DNA of 49,759 bases from Bryobacterales bacterium. Lineage in GTDB: Bacteria; Acidobacteriota; Terriglobia; Bryobacterales; Bryobacteraceae. The translations under genes and the position numbers were made by a program. Position 1 is the first letter of the stretch. Every line of letters begins with the position of its first letter. The notes beneath the pieces are model-generated. The model searched no databases. It was not told the DNA's origin and was given only the letters and a program-made list of their open reading frames with translations. Positions 8,736 through 18,049 of the stretch are shown piece by piece. The stretch covers positions 1-49,759 of the forward strand of contig PMUP01000072.1 of assembly GCA_003166865.1 (NCBI GenBank), written 5' to 3'.

Positions 8736-8758
8736 CCATTGGCGCATCGCGCCAATGG
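8736..8758. repeat. Perfect 10-bp inverted repeat (hairpin)
   Basis: CCATTGGCGC and GCGCCAATGG are separated by ATC. This strong hairpin lies in the gap after the sigma operon. No T-run follows on either strand, so it is not a classical terminator. A short direct repeat, AATGGCGGACC, begins in the right arm at 8754 and recurs about 40 bases later. The rest of the 8595-8823 gap shows nothing else recognisable. Confidence 0.6.
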
Positions 8759-8823
8759 CGGACCCCTCCGGGATGCCGGGGATCGGCGATACTAATGGCG
8801 GACCTTCACACCGGCGCAAGGAT

Positions 8824-9348
8824 ATGACCCAGCATGGCGAAACGGAATCCCCGCACATCGAAGTGATCCGCGCCGCGCCGGAGCAGGCGCCGATACTTGG
8901 GAACCTGCTCGAGTTGTACGCACACGACTTCAGCGAATTCCGCAATTTAGAAATAGGGGAGGATGGCAGGTTCGGCTACCGGTCCCTACCGCTTTATTGG
9001 TCAGAGCCTAACCGGCATCCGTTCTTCATCGGGATAGATGGCAAATTGGCAGGGCTGGTTTTTGTTAAGCAAGGCTCGGAAGTCTCGGGCAATGACGCGG
9101 TCTGGGACATGGCGGAGTTCTTTATTGTTCGTGGATGCCGCAGACGTGGAATTGGAGCTCGAGCCGCGCATGAAGTGTGGAGGCGGTTCCCGGGGCAGTG
9201 GGAGGTTCGCGTGATGCAAGCGAATGTGCCGGCACAGCGTTTTTGGGCACGAGCCATCTCGACATTTACGGGCGAGGTGATTCACCCTGTTCGTATCGAG
9301 AACGGTGGTGAGTGCTGGACCGTTTACTCGTTTGAATCCAAGCCGTAA
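8824..9348 (+). CDS. GNAT-family N-acetyltransferase
   Basis: 174 residues from ATG 8824 (MTQHGETESPHIEVIRAAPEQ). Longer in-frame starts exist at 8755 and 8725, but the domain begins at IEVIRA. The acetyl-CoA motif A is present (MAEFFIVRGCRRRGIGARAAHEVW, core R-R-x-G-I-G), followed by motif B (VRVMQANVPAQRFWARAI). The substrate is unknown. No neighbour appears functionally linked. Confidence 0.88.
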   Translation: MTQHGETESPHIEVIRAAPEQAPILGNLLELYAHDFSEFRNLEIGEDGRFGYRSLPLYWSEPNRHPFFIGIDGKLAGLVFVKQGSEVSGNDAVWDMAEFFIVRGCRRRGIGARAAHEVWRRFPGQWEVRVMQANVPAQRFWARAISTFTGEVIHPVRIENGGECWTVYSFESKP

Positions 9349-9464
9349 ACAACACCGGCCGGAGGCAGCCAACGGGCACCTTGGGAAGCCCGCATGTTAC
9401 CATAAACTTAATCGAACAAAACCTTCGATTGCTACGTTAAACCTGCTGGGGAGACTTGTCCCAC

Positions 9465-10892
9465 GTGAAGGCAAACTCAAAGATTCTGCTGACCATCGGC
9501 CTCATCGCGCTGGTGAGCGGTGGTGTAGTCGCCAGCATCAAGTACAATCAGCGCGGCATTGTCGACGTGCAGACCAGCCGCGTATCCCGCCAGGATCTGG
9601 TGGCTTCGGTCACCGCATCGGGCGAGATCAAACCCAAGAACTACATCAATCTGGGGGCGAACACCATAGGCCCGGCGCCCATCACGGAGATTCTGGTGAA
9701 GGAAGGCGACCATGTCCGCAAGGGGCAAGTGGTGGCCAAGATGGAATCCGTCCAAGCCAATGCGGATGTGGTGGCACAAAAAGCGTCCATTGACACGTCG
9801 TTGGCCGATTCAGCGGCGGCCGAGGCGGGATTGAAATCGCAGGCCGACGGCGTCACTACCGCGCAAGCAACGCTGGACAAAAACAAAGCCGAATTGGCGC
9901 GCACGAAGTCGAATTTTGACCGGGCCACCGAGCTGTTCGACGCCAAGCTGCTCGCCAAGCAGGATTACGATCAGAAGAGGGCCGAGTACGATACCGCTGT
10001 GGCGGCCATCGGAGAAGCTGAAGCACGGCTTTCGCAGGCCCGGGCGCAAGAGTCGCAGGCTCGCCAGCAGTTGACCTCGGCGCAGAAACACACCGCGCAA
10101 CAGCAAGCCAACTTGAATCGTTTCGCGGACATTCTGGAGAAGTACGACGTCACAGCGCCGATTGACGGCATCGTGACCAATTTGCCGGTTCGCGCCGGCG
10201 AGACCGTGGTGCCGGGCGTGCAGAATTCGGCGGCCAGCACCATCATGACCATCGCGGACATGTCGGTGATCACGGCCGAGGTGAAGGTGGACGAGACTGA
10301 CATCGTGAACGTGGAAGTGGGCCAGCGGGCGGAGGTGACCATCGATGCCATGCCCAACCATACTTTCCATGGGCATGTGACCGAGATCGGCGACACAGCG
10401 ATCCTGCGATCCAGCGGCGTCGCCGCATCCCAGAGCAACACATCGGATCAAGAGGCCAAGGATTTCAAGGTGGTGGTTGCCCTGGACGATCCGCCGGAGG
10501 ACATACGGCCGGGTCTGTCATGCACCGGCAAAATTGTGACGGCGACCAAACCGCGCGTGCTTACGATTCCGATTCAAGCCTTAACGGTGCGGAAGCGGGG
10601 CGACCTCGATCCCAAGAAGCCCGACGGAGTGCAGGCCGCCTCCAATGTCGATCCGGTGGCTGAAAAAGCGAAAAAGGAAGAGCTGCAGGGCGTATTCACC
10701 ATCCGAAACGGAAAAGCCGAGTTCATACCGGTGAAGACGGGCATCACCGGAACCACTGACATCGAGGTGCTGAGCGGGTTGAAGGACGGCGATCAGATCA
10801 TCACCGGCACATACAAGATAATCCGGACGCTGCGCAATTTCGCCAAGGTGAAGGTCAACAACACGGTTGTTACGCAGCAGTCGGAAAGCTAG
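9465..10892 (+). CDS. MacA/HlyD-type periplasmic adaptor protein
   Basis: 475 residues from GTG 9465, 11 bases after a GGGGAG box; the TTG at 9456 is too close to that box. The order is an N-terminal membrane anchor (ILLTIGLIALVSGGVVASI), the first half of a lipoyl/barrel-sandwich domain (ITEILVKEGDHVRKGQVVAKM), a long alpha hairpin of about 130 residues, the second lipoyl half (YDVTAPIDGIVTNLPVRAGETV), then beta-barrel and membrane-proximal domains. It bridges an inner-membrane transporter to an outer-membrane channel. It is followed 3 bases later by an ABC ATPase, as in macAB-like operons, but no permease gene follows. Confidence 0.9.
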   Translation: MKANSKILLTIGLIALVSGGVVASIKYNQRGIVDVQTSRVSRQDLVASVTASGEIKPKNYINLGANTIGPAPITEILVKEGDHVRKGQVVAKMESVQANADVVAQKASIDTSLADSAAAEAGLKSQADGVTTAQATLDKNKAELARTKSNFDRATELFDAKLLAKQDYDQKRAEYDTAVAAIGEAEARLSQARAQESQARQQLTSAQKHTAQQQANLNRFADILEKYDVTAPIDGIVTNLPVRAGETVVPGVQNSAASTIMTIADMSVITAEVKVDETDIVNVEVGQRAEVTIDAMPNHTFHGHVTEIGDTAILRSSGVAASQSNTSDQEAKDFKVVVALDDPPEDIRPGLSCTGKIVTATKPRVLTIPIQALTVRKRGDLDPKKPDGVQAASNVDPVAEKAKKEELQGVFTIRNGKAEFIPVKTGITGTTDIEVLSGLKDGDQIITGTYKIIRTLRNFAKVKVNNTVVTQQSES

Positions 10893-10895
10893 CGG

Positions 10896-11633
10896 ATGGC
10901 GACGGCAGCACAGGAGCTGGTCGAGCGCGGCGAGAGCTTGAAGCGTGACGGAATCGTCATCCGCACCTACGATCTGTGGAAGACGTATGTGATGGGCGAT
11001 CAGGAGATCCACGCGGTATCGGGCGTGGACGTTGAGATCCGGCGCGGCGAATATGTGGCGATCATGGGTCCTTCGGGGTCGGGCAAGTCGACGCTGATGA
11101 ATCTGATCGGCTGTTTGGATTCACCCACGCGCGGCCTGTACTATCTCAACGGCAACTTAGTGAGCGACATGCAGGACGACGAGCTGGCGCACATCCGCAA
11201 CAAGGAAATCGGATTCGTGTTCCAGACCTTCAATCTGCTGGCGCGAGCTTCCGGACTGCACAACGTGGAGCTACCGCTGATTTACGCCGGGGTTCCCAAA
11301 CAAGAGCGGGCCGAGCGCGCGAAAGCGGCCCTTCGCGCGGTGGATCTGGAATCGCGAATGCATCACCGGCCGAACGAGCTGTCGGGCGGCCAAAGGCAGC
11401 GCGTGGCGGTGGCGCGGGCCTTGGTGAACAACCCGTCCATCCTGCTGGCGGACGAGCCCACGGGCGCTTTGGATAGCGTCACCGGCCACGAGATCATGAC
11501 GCTCTTCGAACGGTTGTGGCAGCAGGGCAACACGATCGTGCTGGTGACGCACGAGTCTGACATCGCCATGCATGCGCGCCGCGTGATTCACATTCGCGAC
11601 GGCAAAGTGGAAAAAGACGAGAAGATAAAGTAG
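10896..11633 (+). CDS. ABC transporter ATP-binding protein (MacB/LolD type)
   Basis: 245 residues with all ABC ATPase motifs: Walker [11 protein letters not shown]-loop FVFQTFNLL, signature LSGGQRQR, Walker B ILLADEP, and the switch His in LVTHE. The spacing and the [15 protein letters not shown] segment place it with MacB/LolD/FtsE-type ATPases. The coding region ends 31 bases before the end of a convergent efflux operon, so the expected FtsX/MacB permease is not encoded here. It would have to work with a permease encoded elsewhere. Confidence 0.93.
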   Translation: MATAAQELVERGESLKRDGIVIRTYDLWKTYVMGDQEIHAVSGVDVEIRRGEYVAIMGPSGSGKSTLMNLIGCLDSPTRGLYYLNGNLVSDMQDDELAHIRNKEIGFVFQTFNLLARASGLHNVELPLIYAGVPKQERAERAKAALRAVDLESRMHHRPNELSGGQRQRVAVARALVNNPSILLADEPTGALDSVTGHEIMTLFERLWQQGNTIVLVTHESDIAMHARRVIHIRDGKVEKDEKIK

Positions 11634-11657
11634 AAGTCAGAATCCAGAAGTCAGAAT
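11632..11657. repeat. Short tandem direct repeat
   Basis: AGAAGTCAGAAT occurs twice with a 14-base period in the gap between the convergent ABC ATPase and efflux operon. The role is unknown; it may be a simple slippage product. Confidence 0.5.
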
Positions 11658-11664
11658 TCGGTGA

Positions 11665-12966
11665 CTACTTCGTGAAGATGGTCGCTTCGATATTCATTCC
11701 CGGACGCAGCACTTGATTGCCGCCAGGAATAGGATCGAGCACGATCTTCACCGGAATTCTTTGGACCACTTTGACATAGTTGCCCGTGGCGTTTTCCGGC
11801 GGCAGCAGGCTCATGCGCGTGCCGGTGGCGGCGGCGAGCGAATCGACGTGGCCGGGATAGGTCTTACCACTCAAATCGGCCTTCACTTCAGCCTTTTGGC
11901 CCTTTCGGACATCGGCCAGTTGAGTCTCCTTGAAGTTGGCGGTGACCCATACGTCCTGCAGCGGAACCAGCATCAGCAGCCCCTGGCCTGGTTGCACGAT
12001 TTGTCCCACTTCGACGGATTTGCGAGTTACCACGCCGTCCATCGGCGCAACGATTGTCGTATAGCTCAAGTTGAGCTGGGCGGCTTCCACGTTCGCTCGC
12101 GCCGCGCCGATGTTGGCCTCCGCGGACGATGCATCCGCGACGCGAACGGTCACCTGTTTCTGGCCGGCTTGGGCCTGTGCGATGCCCGCGCGCGCTTGTG
12201 CGATGTGAGCCTGAGCGGACAGCAGGGCGGCTTTCTTGGTCTCGGCATCTTGACTGGCGGCGACCAATTTATCCTTGGCGGCCTGCAACTCGCTGCCGGC
12301 GATGCTGGCCGCCGAAACATACGAGTCATACTCCAAGCGCGAGATTTCTTCCTTGTCGACCAGCGTCTTCATGCGGGCTAGATCCGCGGCGGCGCGATCC
12401 GCGGTGGCTTGGGCCGACTGCACGTTGGAACGCGCGACGGCGATATCGGCGGTGGAGGCGCGTTGGAAGTCCACCCGAGCTTTATCATAATCGGCCTGCG
12501 CTCCGCTCAATTGCGCTTCGGCGCTGGACACGTCGCTGGTGGTGGTGTCGCGAGAGAGCGGCACCCCGGCGTTGGCTCCTTGCGACTGGCTTTGGGCGAC
12601 GGCGAGCGCGGCGCGCTCCTGTTCCACCTTCACCTGATAATCCTGAGGATCCATGCGTACCAGCACTTGGCCTTGTTTCACCTGCTGGTTGTCATCGATC
12701 AGCACTGCGCCGATCTTGCCGTAAATTTTGGCAGAAACCGGAATGATGTGTCCGTCCACTTGCGCGTCGTCGGTGGAGACGCGATTCAACGAGTGGGCCC
12801 ACAGGTACACGCCGACGCCGGCCAGCACGAGAAATACGGTCAGTATGATCAGTTTTCTCGAGGAATTCCTGGGCTTGGGCGGCGCGGTTCGCACCGGCTC
12901 GCTGGCGCGCGCTTCCGGCTTGGGCGCCTCGCGCTCCTTCCCATAGTCCAGTGTTTGTGATTCCAT
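11665..12966 (-). CDS. HlyD/EmrA-type membrane fusion protein (second copy in operon)
   Basis: 433 residues from ATG 12966, with a GAGAGG box 8 bases upstream; ATG 12984 is the alternative. It has a Pro-rich cytoplasmic N-terminus, one membrane helix (LIILTVFLVLAGVGVYLWA), then the EmrA signature STDDAQVDGHIIPVSAKIYGKI. The lipoyl halves are split by a long alanine-rich coiled coil. The C-terminal barrel contains LPPENATGNYVKVVQRIPVKI, nearly the same as in the HlyD protein at 15264-16508. It is the last gene of the tolC-hlyD-MFS-kinase operon, so two adaptors of one type serve one MFS pump. Confidence 0.92.
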   Translation of the reverse strand: MESQTLDYGKEREAPKPEARASEPVRTAPPKPRNSSRKLIILTVFLVLAGVGVYLWAHSLNRVSTDDAQVDGHIIPVSAKIYGKIGAVLIDDNQQVKQGQVLVRMDPQDYQVKVEQERAALAVAQSQSQGANAGVPLSRDTTTSDVSSAEAQLSGAQADYDKARVDFQRASTADIAVARSNVQSAQATADRAAADLARMKTLVDKEEISRLEYDSYVSAASIAGSELQAAKDKLVAASQDAETKKAALLSAQAHIAQARAGIAQAQAGQKQVTVRVADASSAEANIGAARANVEAAQLNLSYTTIVAPMDGVVTRKSVEVGQIVQPGQGLLMLVPLQDVWVTANFKETQLADVRKGQKAEVKADLSGKTYPGHVDSLAAATGTRMSLLPPENATGNYVKVVQRIPVKIVLDPIPGGNQVLRPGMNIEATIFTK

Positions 12967-13023
12967 TCCTTCTTCCTCTCTCATTTCGCGTATAGAGATT
13001 CCATTTGGCGGGTGGCGCGGCGA

Positions 13024-13662
13024 TCACGTCTGGGAGATCGTCTGGTTTTCTTTAACCGCGGTCAAACCGTTGAGGATCATCTGGACCGCCGGTTCTTCAC
13101 CCATCGTTGAATTGATCATCAGGTGGAAGAACTGCCGGGCGGGCCACTCGATTCCGAAATATTGCTTGATGAAGGCCGCGCGGTCGCGGTCAACATTGTC
13201 TGCGAGTTGAATCGCTTCCTCCTCACTCTTTCCCGCCTGTTGCAACCTGCGTACCCGTTCTTCGAACGGCGCATAGACGAAAACATGGAAGGAATCGGGC
13301 CGGTCCCGTAAGTAGTACGCCGAACCACGACCAACGATCACTGCGTTGCCCTCGTTGGCCGCCGCCCTCACCAGTTGCTCGGCAACCCGGCGAATACCCT
13401 CGGCATCCGCAATTTTCATCCCGGGGGTGTTCAAGCTTCCTTCGAAGCTGCCTCGCAGGAAGGCTTTAAAGAGACGATAGTAGAGTGGGTCTTTTCGTTC
13501 CCCTTGTTGCTCGACGTGCTGAGGGTCACACTCCAGGCGGCGGGAAATCTCGTTGGTCAGCAATTGATCCCATAACTTCCAGCCCAGACGGTCCGCGACC
13601 TTCTGGGCTATCTGGGCTGCGCCGCTTCCATATTCGCGCTCGATGGTAAGCACGTTGATCAT
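13024..13662 (-). CDS. Cytidylate kinase-like family protein
   Basis: 212 residues. The N-terminus INVLTIEREYGSGAAQIAQKVADRLGW replaces a classical Walker A GxxGxGK[ST] with REYGSGA, the pattern of the cytidylate-kinase-like family. AVIVGRGSAYYLRDRP and VYAPFEERVRRL match the nucleotide-monophosphate-kinase fold, and DRDRAAFIKQYFGIEW matches its lid. The true substrate of this family is not established. It sits inside an efflux operon, 12 bases after the MFS transporter, which is unusual. Confidence 0.8.
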   Translation of the reverse strand: MINVLTIEREYGSGAAQIAQKVADRLGWKLWDQLLTNEISRRLECDPQHVEQQGERKDPLYYRLFKAFLRGSFEGSLNTPGMKIADAEGIRRVAEQLVRAAANEGNAVIVGRGSAYYLRDRPDSFHVFVYAPFEERVRRLQQAGKSEEEAIQLADNVDRDRAAFIKQYFGIEWPARQFFHLMINSTMGEEPAVQMILNGLTAVKENQTISQT

Positions 13663-13674
13663 AGAGTTGTCCTT

Positions 13675-15255
13675 TTACTCCACCACGCTTGGTCCGCCCG
13701 AGGCCGGATCGTTCTTCCGGACAATAAACGACAGCAGGAACATGATCCCCGCGGCTACCGCCAGCACCTTGAAGGTATCAATATACGCGAGGGTTTGCGA
13801 CTGCACCTGCATGGACTGGTAGATGCGTCCATAGGCTTGCGCTTGCGCATCCGGCGCAGTGGCTCCGGCGTGGAGGAGTTGCCTGCTGAGTCCGTTCAAT
13901 TGATTGCGAAAGGCAGGATCATAGTTGGTGGCGTGGTAAGACAGCATGGACTGGTGAAATTGCGCCCGCCGCGCCAGCAGCGTGGTGACCATGGAGGTTC
14001 CCACGCTGCTTCCGATGTTACGCATGAAATTCACCAGGCCCGAAACACTGTTGCCTTTTTCCGGTGGAATCCCAATGTAGGCGCTAAACGTGATGGGCAC
14101 GAACAGGAAACCCAGGCCGAACGATTGCACTACCCGGAGCCAGCTCGCCGCCTTGAAGCTGATGAGCAAATCCAACGAGCTGGTGGAATAGTACATCCCA
14201 TACGCTAGACTCAGCCAGCCAAACGCCATGATGTATTTCACGGGGACTTTGGTGGTGAGTTGGCCCGTAATAGGCATCTCAGCCAGGATGATCAGGCTGG
14301 CGCCGGAAAGGACCAGCCCGGCCGATTCCGCCGTGTACCCCATCAGGGTCTGAAGAAACTGAGGCATCATGACCAGGCTGCTGAAAAAGAGCATGCCCAG
14401 GACGAACATCATGAGATTCGCCACGGCGAAGTTGAAGCTCTTGTACATCCGCAGGTCGATGATGGGTGTCTTGGTATGCAGCTCCCACAAGACCAGCGAA
14501 ACGAGGCTGATCGCCGAGATCGCCACCAGCGTGACGATGAAGCGCGATCCGAACCAGTCGTCTTCCTGGCCTTTGTCGAGCAGGACCTGGAGAGCTCCCA
14601 CACCCAGCGCGAGGAGAGCGATGCCGATGTAGTCGACGGTGATGCCGGCGGTTTTGTTGCGGGCAAGATATGGCGGGTCCTCCACTATCTTCAGCACCAG
14701 AAACAAGGTCAGCAGTCCGACGGGAAGATTGATATAGAAGATCCAGCGCCACGAGTAGTTGTCAGTGATCCAGCCGCCCAGCGTGGGGCCGATGGCGGGC
14801 GCCATGATGGCGGTGATTCCGTAAAGGGCGAACGCCAAGCCGCGTTTCTGAGGCGGGAACGTGTCCGCCAGAATGGCTTGCGCCATCGGTTGAAGCCCGC
14901 CGCCGCCGACGCCTTGGATGATGCGGAACACAATCAGGATCGCCAGGCTGGGAGCGGCGCCGCACAGCAGCGAGCTCAGGGTAAACAGGAAAATGCACAC
15001 CAGGAAGAAGCGCTTTCGTCCGAAAAGGTTCGCCAGCCATCCGCTGATGGGAAGAACGATGGCGTTGGACACCAGATAGGAGGTGAGCACCCAGGTGCTT
15101 TCGTCGTTGCTCGCGCCCAGGTTTCCGGCTATGTGCGGCAGAGCCACGTTGGCGATGCTGGTGTCGAGCACCTCCATGAACGCGGCCAGCGCGACCACCA
15201 CCGCGATCAGCCAGGGATTGAATTTCGGTTTCCAGATCTCGGCTTCTTCCGCCAT
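13675..15255 (-). CDS. DHA2-family MFS drug exporter (EmrB/QacA type)
   Basis: 526 residues with about 14 hydrophobic segments, as for the DHA2 family. LDTSIANVALPHIAGNLGAS in the first helix is the EmrB/QacA motif. The loop 2-3 motif (GWLANLFGRKRFF) and motif C (GPTLGGWITDNYSWRWIFYINLPVG) are present. It exports hydrophobic drugs or metabolites by proton antiport and pairs with the HlyD adaptor 8 bases upstream and the TolC channel to span both membranes. An unusually long periplasmic loop follows near residue 445 (RRAQFHQSMLSYHATNYDP). Confidence 0.95.
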   Translation of the reverse strand: MAEEAEIWKPKFNPWLIAVVVALAAFMEVLDTSIANVALPHIAGNLGASNDESTWVLTSYLVSNAIVLPISGWLANLFGRKRFFLVCIFLFTLSSLLCGAAPSLAILIVFRIIQGVGGGGLQPMAQAILADTFPPQKRGLAFALYGITAIMAPAIGPTLGGWITDNYSWRWIFYINLPVGLLTLFLVLKIVEDPPYLARNKTAGITVDYIGIALLALGVGALQVLLDKGQEDDWFGSRFIVTLVAISAISLVSLVLWELHTKTPIIDLRMYKSFNFAVANLMMFVLGMLFFSSLVMMPQFLQTLMGYTAESAGLVLSGASLIILAEMPITGQLTTKVPVKYIMAFGWLSLAYGMYYSTSSLDLLISFKAASWLRVVQSFGLGFLFVPITFSAYIGIPPEKGNSVSGLVNFMRNIGSSVGTSMVTTLLARRAQFHQSMLSYHATNYDPAFRNQLNGLSRQLLHAGATAPDAQAQAYGRIYQSMQVQSQTLAYIDTFKVLAVAAGIMFLLSFIVRKNDPASGGPSVVE

Positions 15256-15263
15256 AAGCTGCC

Positions 15264-16508
15264 CTACTCGAGGTAGACCTTGGGATCGACCGACATCCCG
15301 GGGCGCAGCCGGTGATCGTCGTTCTGGCCCGGGTCGAGATTAATGCGAACCGGAATGCGCTGCACCACCTTGACGTAATTCCCGGTCGCGTTCTCCGGAG
15401 GCAGCAGACTGAATCGCGAACCGCTGGCGCCTCCGACCGCCACTATCTTGCCCCGGTATTCCTTGTCGTACGCATCCACGCTGAAGCGGACGCGCTGGCC
15501 CGGATTCATGCGGTTCAACTGTGTTTCTTTGAAATTCGCCGTCACCCAGATGTCATCGAGCGGAACCACGGCCATCAACTGCTCGCCCGGCGAAATGTTC
15601 TCGCCCAGTTCCACGGTCTTCTTGCCGACGATCCCCGTGGCGGGCGCGACGATCGTACAGTAACTGAGATTCAGCTTGGCCTGGTCGAGCAGCGCCTGCT
15701 TCTGCGCGACTTGTGCCAGGGCGGATTTGGCGCGCGATTCGCTGACCGCCACCTGCTGGGGCGCGGTCTTGGCGGAGTCGATGGTTGCGTCCGCCTGCGG
15801 GATCCGCTCACGGGCCTGGTCCACCGCGCTCTGCGCCACCACGATGTTTTGCTCGGCTTCGCGGACCGCCGCATTGCGCGCATCCAGCGTAGCCTGCGCT
15901 TCGGCAGCCTCCGCCACGGCGGTGTCGTACAGTTGCCGCGGAATTTCATTCTTGTCCACCAGCAGCTTGTACCGCGCGACATCGTCACTGGTTTTTTTTA
16001 CGTTGGCTTGGGCTTCACGGACCTGGGCTTGCGCCGATTCCAGCCGGTCGCGGGCGGCGCTCAACTGGCGCTGGGAGCCCAGGACGAAGGCGGCCGCGTC
16101 GACGCGATTCGAAGCCGCGGTCTTTAGCTGGCTGGCCGTGTTGGTAGCGGTGATGGGAATGTCGATGCGCGAGCTTTCCAGCGCCGCTTCGGCATCGCGC
16201 AGGTCCGCTTCCGCCTTGGCGACCGCAACCTCATAGTCGCGCGGATCGATCCGAACCAATACGTCTCCGGCTTTTACAAACTGCTCGTCCTCGGCCCGGA
16301 CATCAACTACGTTGCCGTTGATCCGCCCGCTCACTGCATCGATATGTCCATCGATCTGCGCGTCGTCGGTGGTTTCGTACGTGTTCAGGTATCTCCAGAT
16401 AAAGAAACCGGCGAAACCGAGGATCACGATGACCCCCACGAAAACGAGAAGGCGGCCGATCCTGGACTTTCTGCGCGGAACGAGCTTGTCTTTTGCTGGT
16501 TCAGCCAT
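15264..16508 (-). CDS. HlyD/EmrA-type membrane fusion protein
   Basis: 414 residues. There is an N-terminal membrane helix (LLVFVGVIVILGFAGFFIW), then YETTDDAQIDGHIDAVSGRINGNV, the EmrA signature. A long alanine/glutamate-rich coiled coil splits the lipoyl domain (VRIDPRDYEVAV and CTIVAPATGIVGKKTVELGE). The C-terminal beta barrel ends with the conserved LRPGMSVDPKVYLE. It starts two bases after the TolC stop and is followed by the MFS exporter, forming a complete tripartite system. Confidence 0.95.
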   Translation of the reverse strand: MAEPAKDKLVPRRKSRIGRLLVFVGVIVILGFAGFFIWRYLNTYETTDDAQIDGHIDAVSGRINGNVVDVRAEDEQFVKAGDVLVRIDPRDYEVAVAKAEADLRDAEAALESSRIDIPITATNTASQLKTAASNRVDAAAFVLGSQRQLSAARDRLESAQAQVREAQANVKKTSDDVARYKLLVDKNEIPRQLYDTAVAEAAEAQATLDARNAAVREAEQNIVVAQSAVDQARERIPQADATIDSAKTAPQQVAVSESRAKSALAQVAQKQALLDQAKLNLSYCTIVAPATGIVGKKTVELGENISPGEQLMAVVPLDDIWVTANFKETQLNRMNPGQRVRFSVDAYDKEYRGKIVAVGGASGSRFSLLPPENATGNYVKVVQRIPVRINLDPGQNDDHRLRPGMSVDPKVYLE

Positions 16509-16510
16509 GG

Positions 16511-17887
16511 CTACTTCACCTCCATGAGTTTTTGGATTCCCTGCTCGGCGCCGCCTAAGGCTCGCGCCAGGCCGACCTTTGCCAGGTTGTGGGCATATAG
16601 CGCGGAGATCACGTTGTCCGTGGCGCTCGCAACTGACTCCTGGGCCTGCACGACTTCGATGTTGTCGGTCACGCCGGCAGCGAACCGGTCCCGGGCTTGC
16701 ACGAGCGTTTGATTGGCCAAGTCGAGATTGTCTCGCGCCACCGCCATCTGATCGGCCGCCGTGCGAATATCCAGAAATGCCGCGCGGACCTGGTAATCGA
16801 TTTGGCCGGCCAGATCGGCAAGCTCATCCTGGCGCTGCTTCAAGGCCGCCTTGGCCTGGATCTCGTCCGCGCTGATGCGTCCGCCGTCAAACAGGTTGAT
16901 CTTGGCCGAAGCCACGAAGGAAAACGTGCCGTGGGAGCTGGCGAGGGTCGGCCCTATATCGCCGTAGTCGGCTGTGACGCCGGCTGTGGGATAACGTTGG
17001 GCGCGCGCCGCACTGACGGACTCCTCGGCCGCGCGCACTTGCGCCTGATAGCTTTGATAATCCGGCCGCTTCGCGAGAGCCGTAGTCAGGGCCTGATCCT
17101 GTGTCAACGAAGTGAGCGGTGAAAACGGCGCGGATTCCGCCAGGTTGAATTCCTGGCCGGGGGGAAGCCCGATCACCCGGCTGAGCGCGAGTTTATCCTT
17201 GTCGAACTGGTTTGTCTGGGCCAGCAAACGCTGTTGCTGCTGCTTCAACTCCACCTGGGACCGCAGAACATCGATGCCGGCGGCAAGCCCGGCATTTTGC
17301 TGATCGAGGGCGCGATTGTACAGCGCCTGCGCGGTTTCCACCTGGGAGCGAATCGCTTCCACGCGGGAAGCGTCGGCAATGATTTGCAGATACGCGCTGA
17401 CCGCGGCTTGAACCACCAGGTCGCGCGCGTCCATTAGGGAGAGCTGAGCGGCGCGCCTACTCTCTTGAGCCGAACGAAAATTCTTGCGCGCACTATAGTC
17501 GAAGGCGCTCCACGACGCGTAAGCGCGCACGTCGGTGTAGTGAAACGGCCCAACGATTGTGGGGATGGCGGCTCCGGGGATCTTGAAATTGAACCCCAGC
17601 GTTTTCAAGTTGATCTGTTCCACTGTCTCACTGGCCTGAGCATGGGCCTGCGGCAGCAGAGCGCTCAACGCCAGGAGCCGCTGGCCGCGGGCGGCCTCAT
17701 TCGCCGAATCGCTGACCAGCAGACCCAGATTCGTCTTCAAACCGCGATCGATCGCGTCGCGAACGGTAAGCGCCAACGGCCCAGACGACGGGACGCCGCT
17801 TGCAACGCTGCCCTGGAACTGACTCTGGCCAACGATCGTAGAGGCAGTCACAAATCCCAAAAGAATGAATCCTGTTGTGAATCGCAT
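16511..17887 (-). CDS. TolC-family outer-membrane efflux channel
   Basis: 458 residues from ATG 17887, preceded by AAGGAG at 10 bases; ATG 17917 is farther out. The signal peptide is MRFTTGFILLGFVTASTIVG. Two TolC repeats are present, with the helices rich in Gln/Ala (YNRALDQQNAGLAAGIDVLRSQVELKQQQQRLL and VQARDRFAAGVTDNIEVVQAQESV), the characteristic paired motifs. It is the first gene of a minus-strand operon with two HlyD adaptors and an MFS pump. Divergent from it, about 160 bases away, is a TonB-type protein. Confidence 0.95.
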   Translation of the reverse strand: MRFTTGFILLGFVTASTIVGQSQFQGSVASGVPSSGPLALTVRDAIDRGLKTNLGLLVSDSANEAARGQRLLALSALLPQAHAQASETVEQINLKTLGFNFKIPGAAIPTIVGPFHYTDVRAYASWSAFDYSARKNFRSAQESRRAAQLSLMDARDLVVQAAVSAYLQIIADASRVEAIRSQVETAQALYNRALDQQNAGLAAGIDVLRSQVELKQQQQRLLAQTNQFDKDKLALSRVIGLPPGQEFNLAESAPFSPLTSLTQDQALTTALAKRPDYQSYQAQVRAAEESVSAARAQRYPTAGVTADYGDIGPTLASSHGTFSFVASAKINLFDGGRISADEIQAKAALKQRQDELADLAGQIDYQVRAAFLDIRTAADQMAVARDNLDLANQTLVQARDRFAAGVTDNIEVVQAQESVASATDNVISALYAHNLAKVGLARALGGAEQGIQKLMEVK

Positions 17888-18049
17888 TCGATCGTGTCTC
17901 CTTAGATGTTGCTTCATCGTACAATGCGCGAAGCAGCCCGTTGCTCTACGTTTAGATTCGCAATCTGCGCCTTAGGATTCTGTTTCCATGCGATTTCATG
18001 GAGAAACGTCCTCCGGGAACCATCCAGACGGCGCGGTGTCTATATAGAC

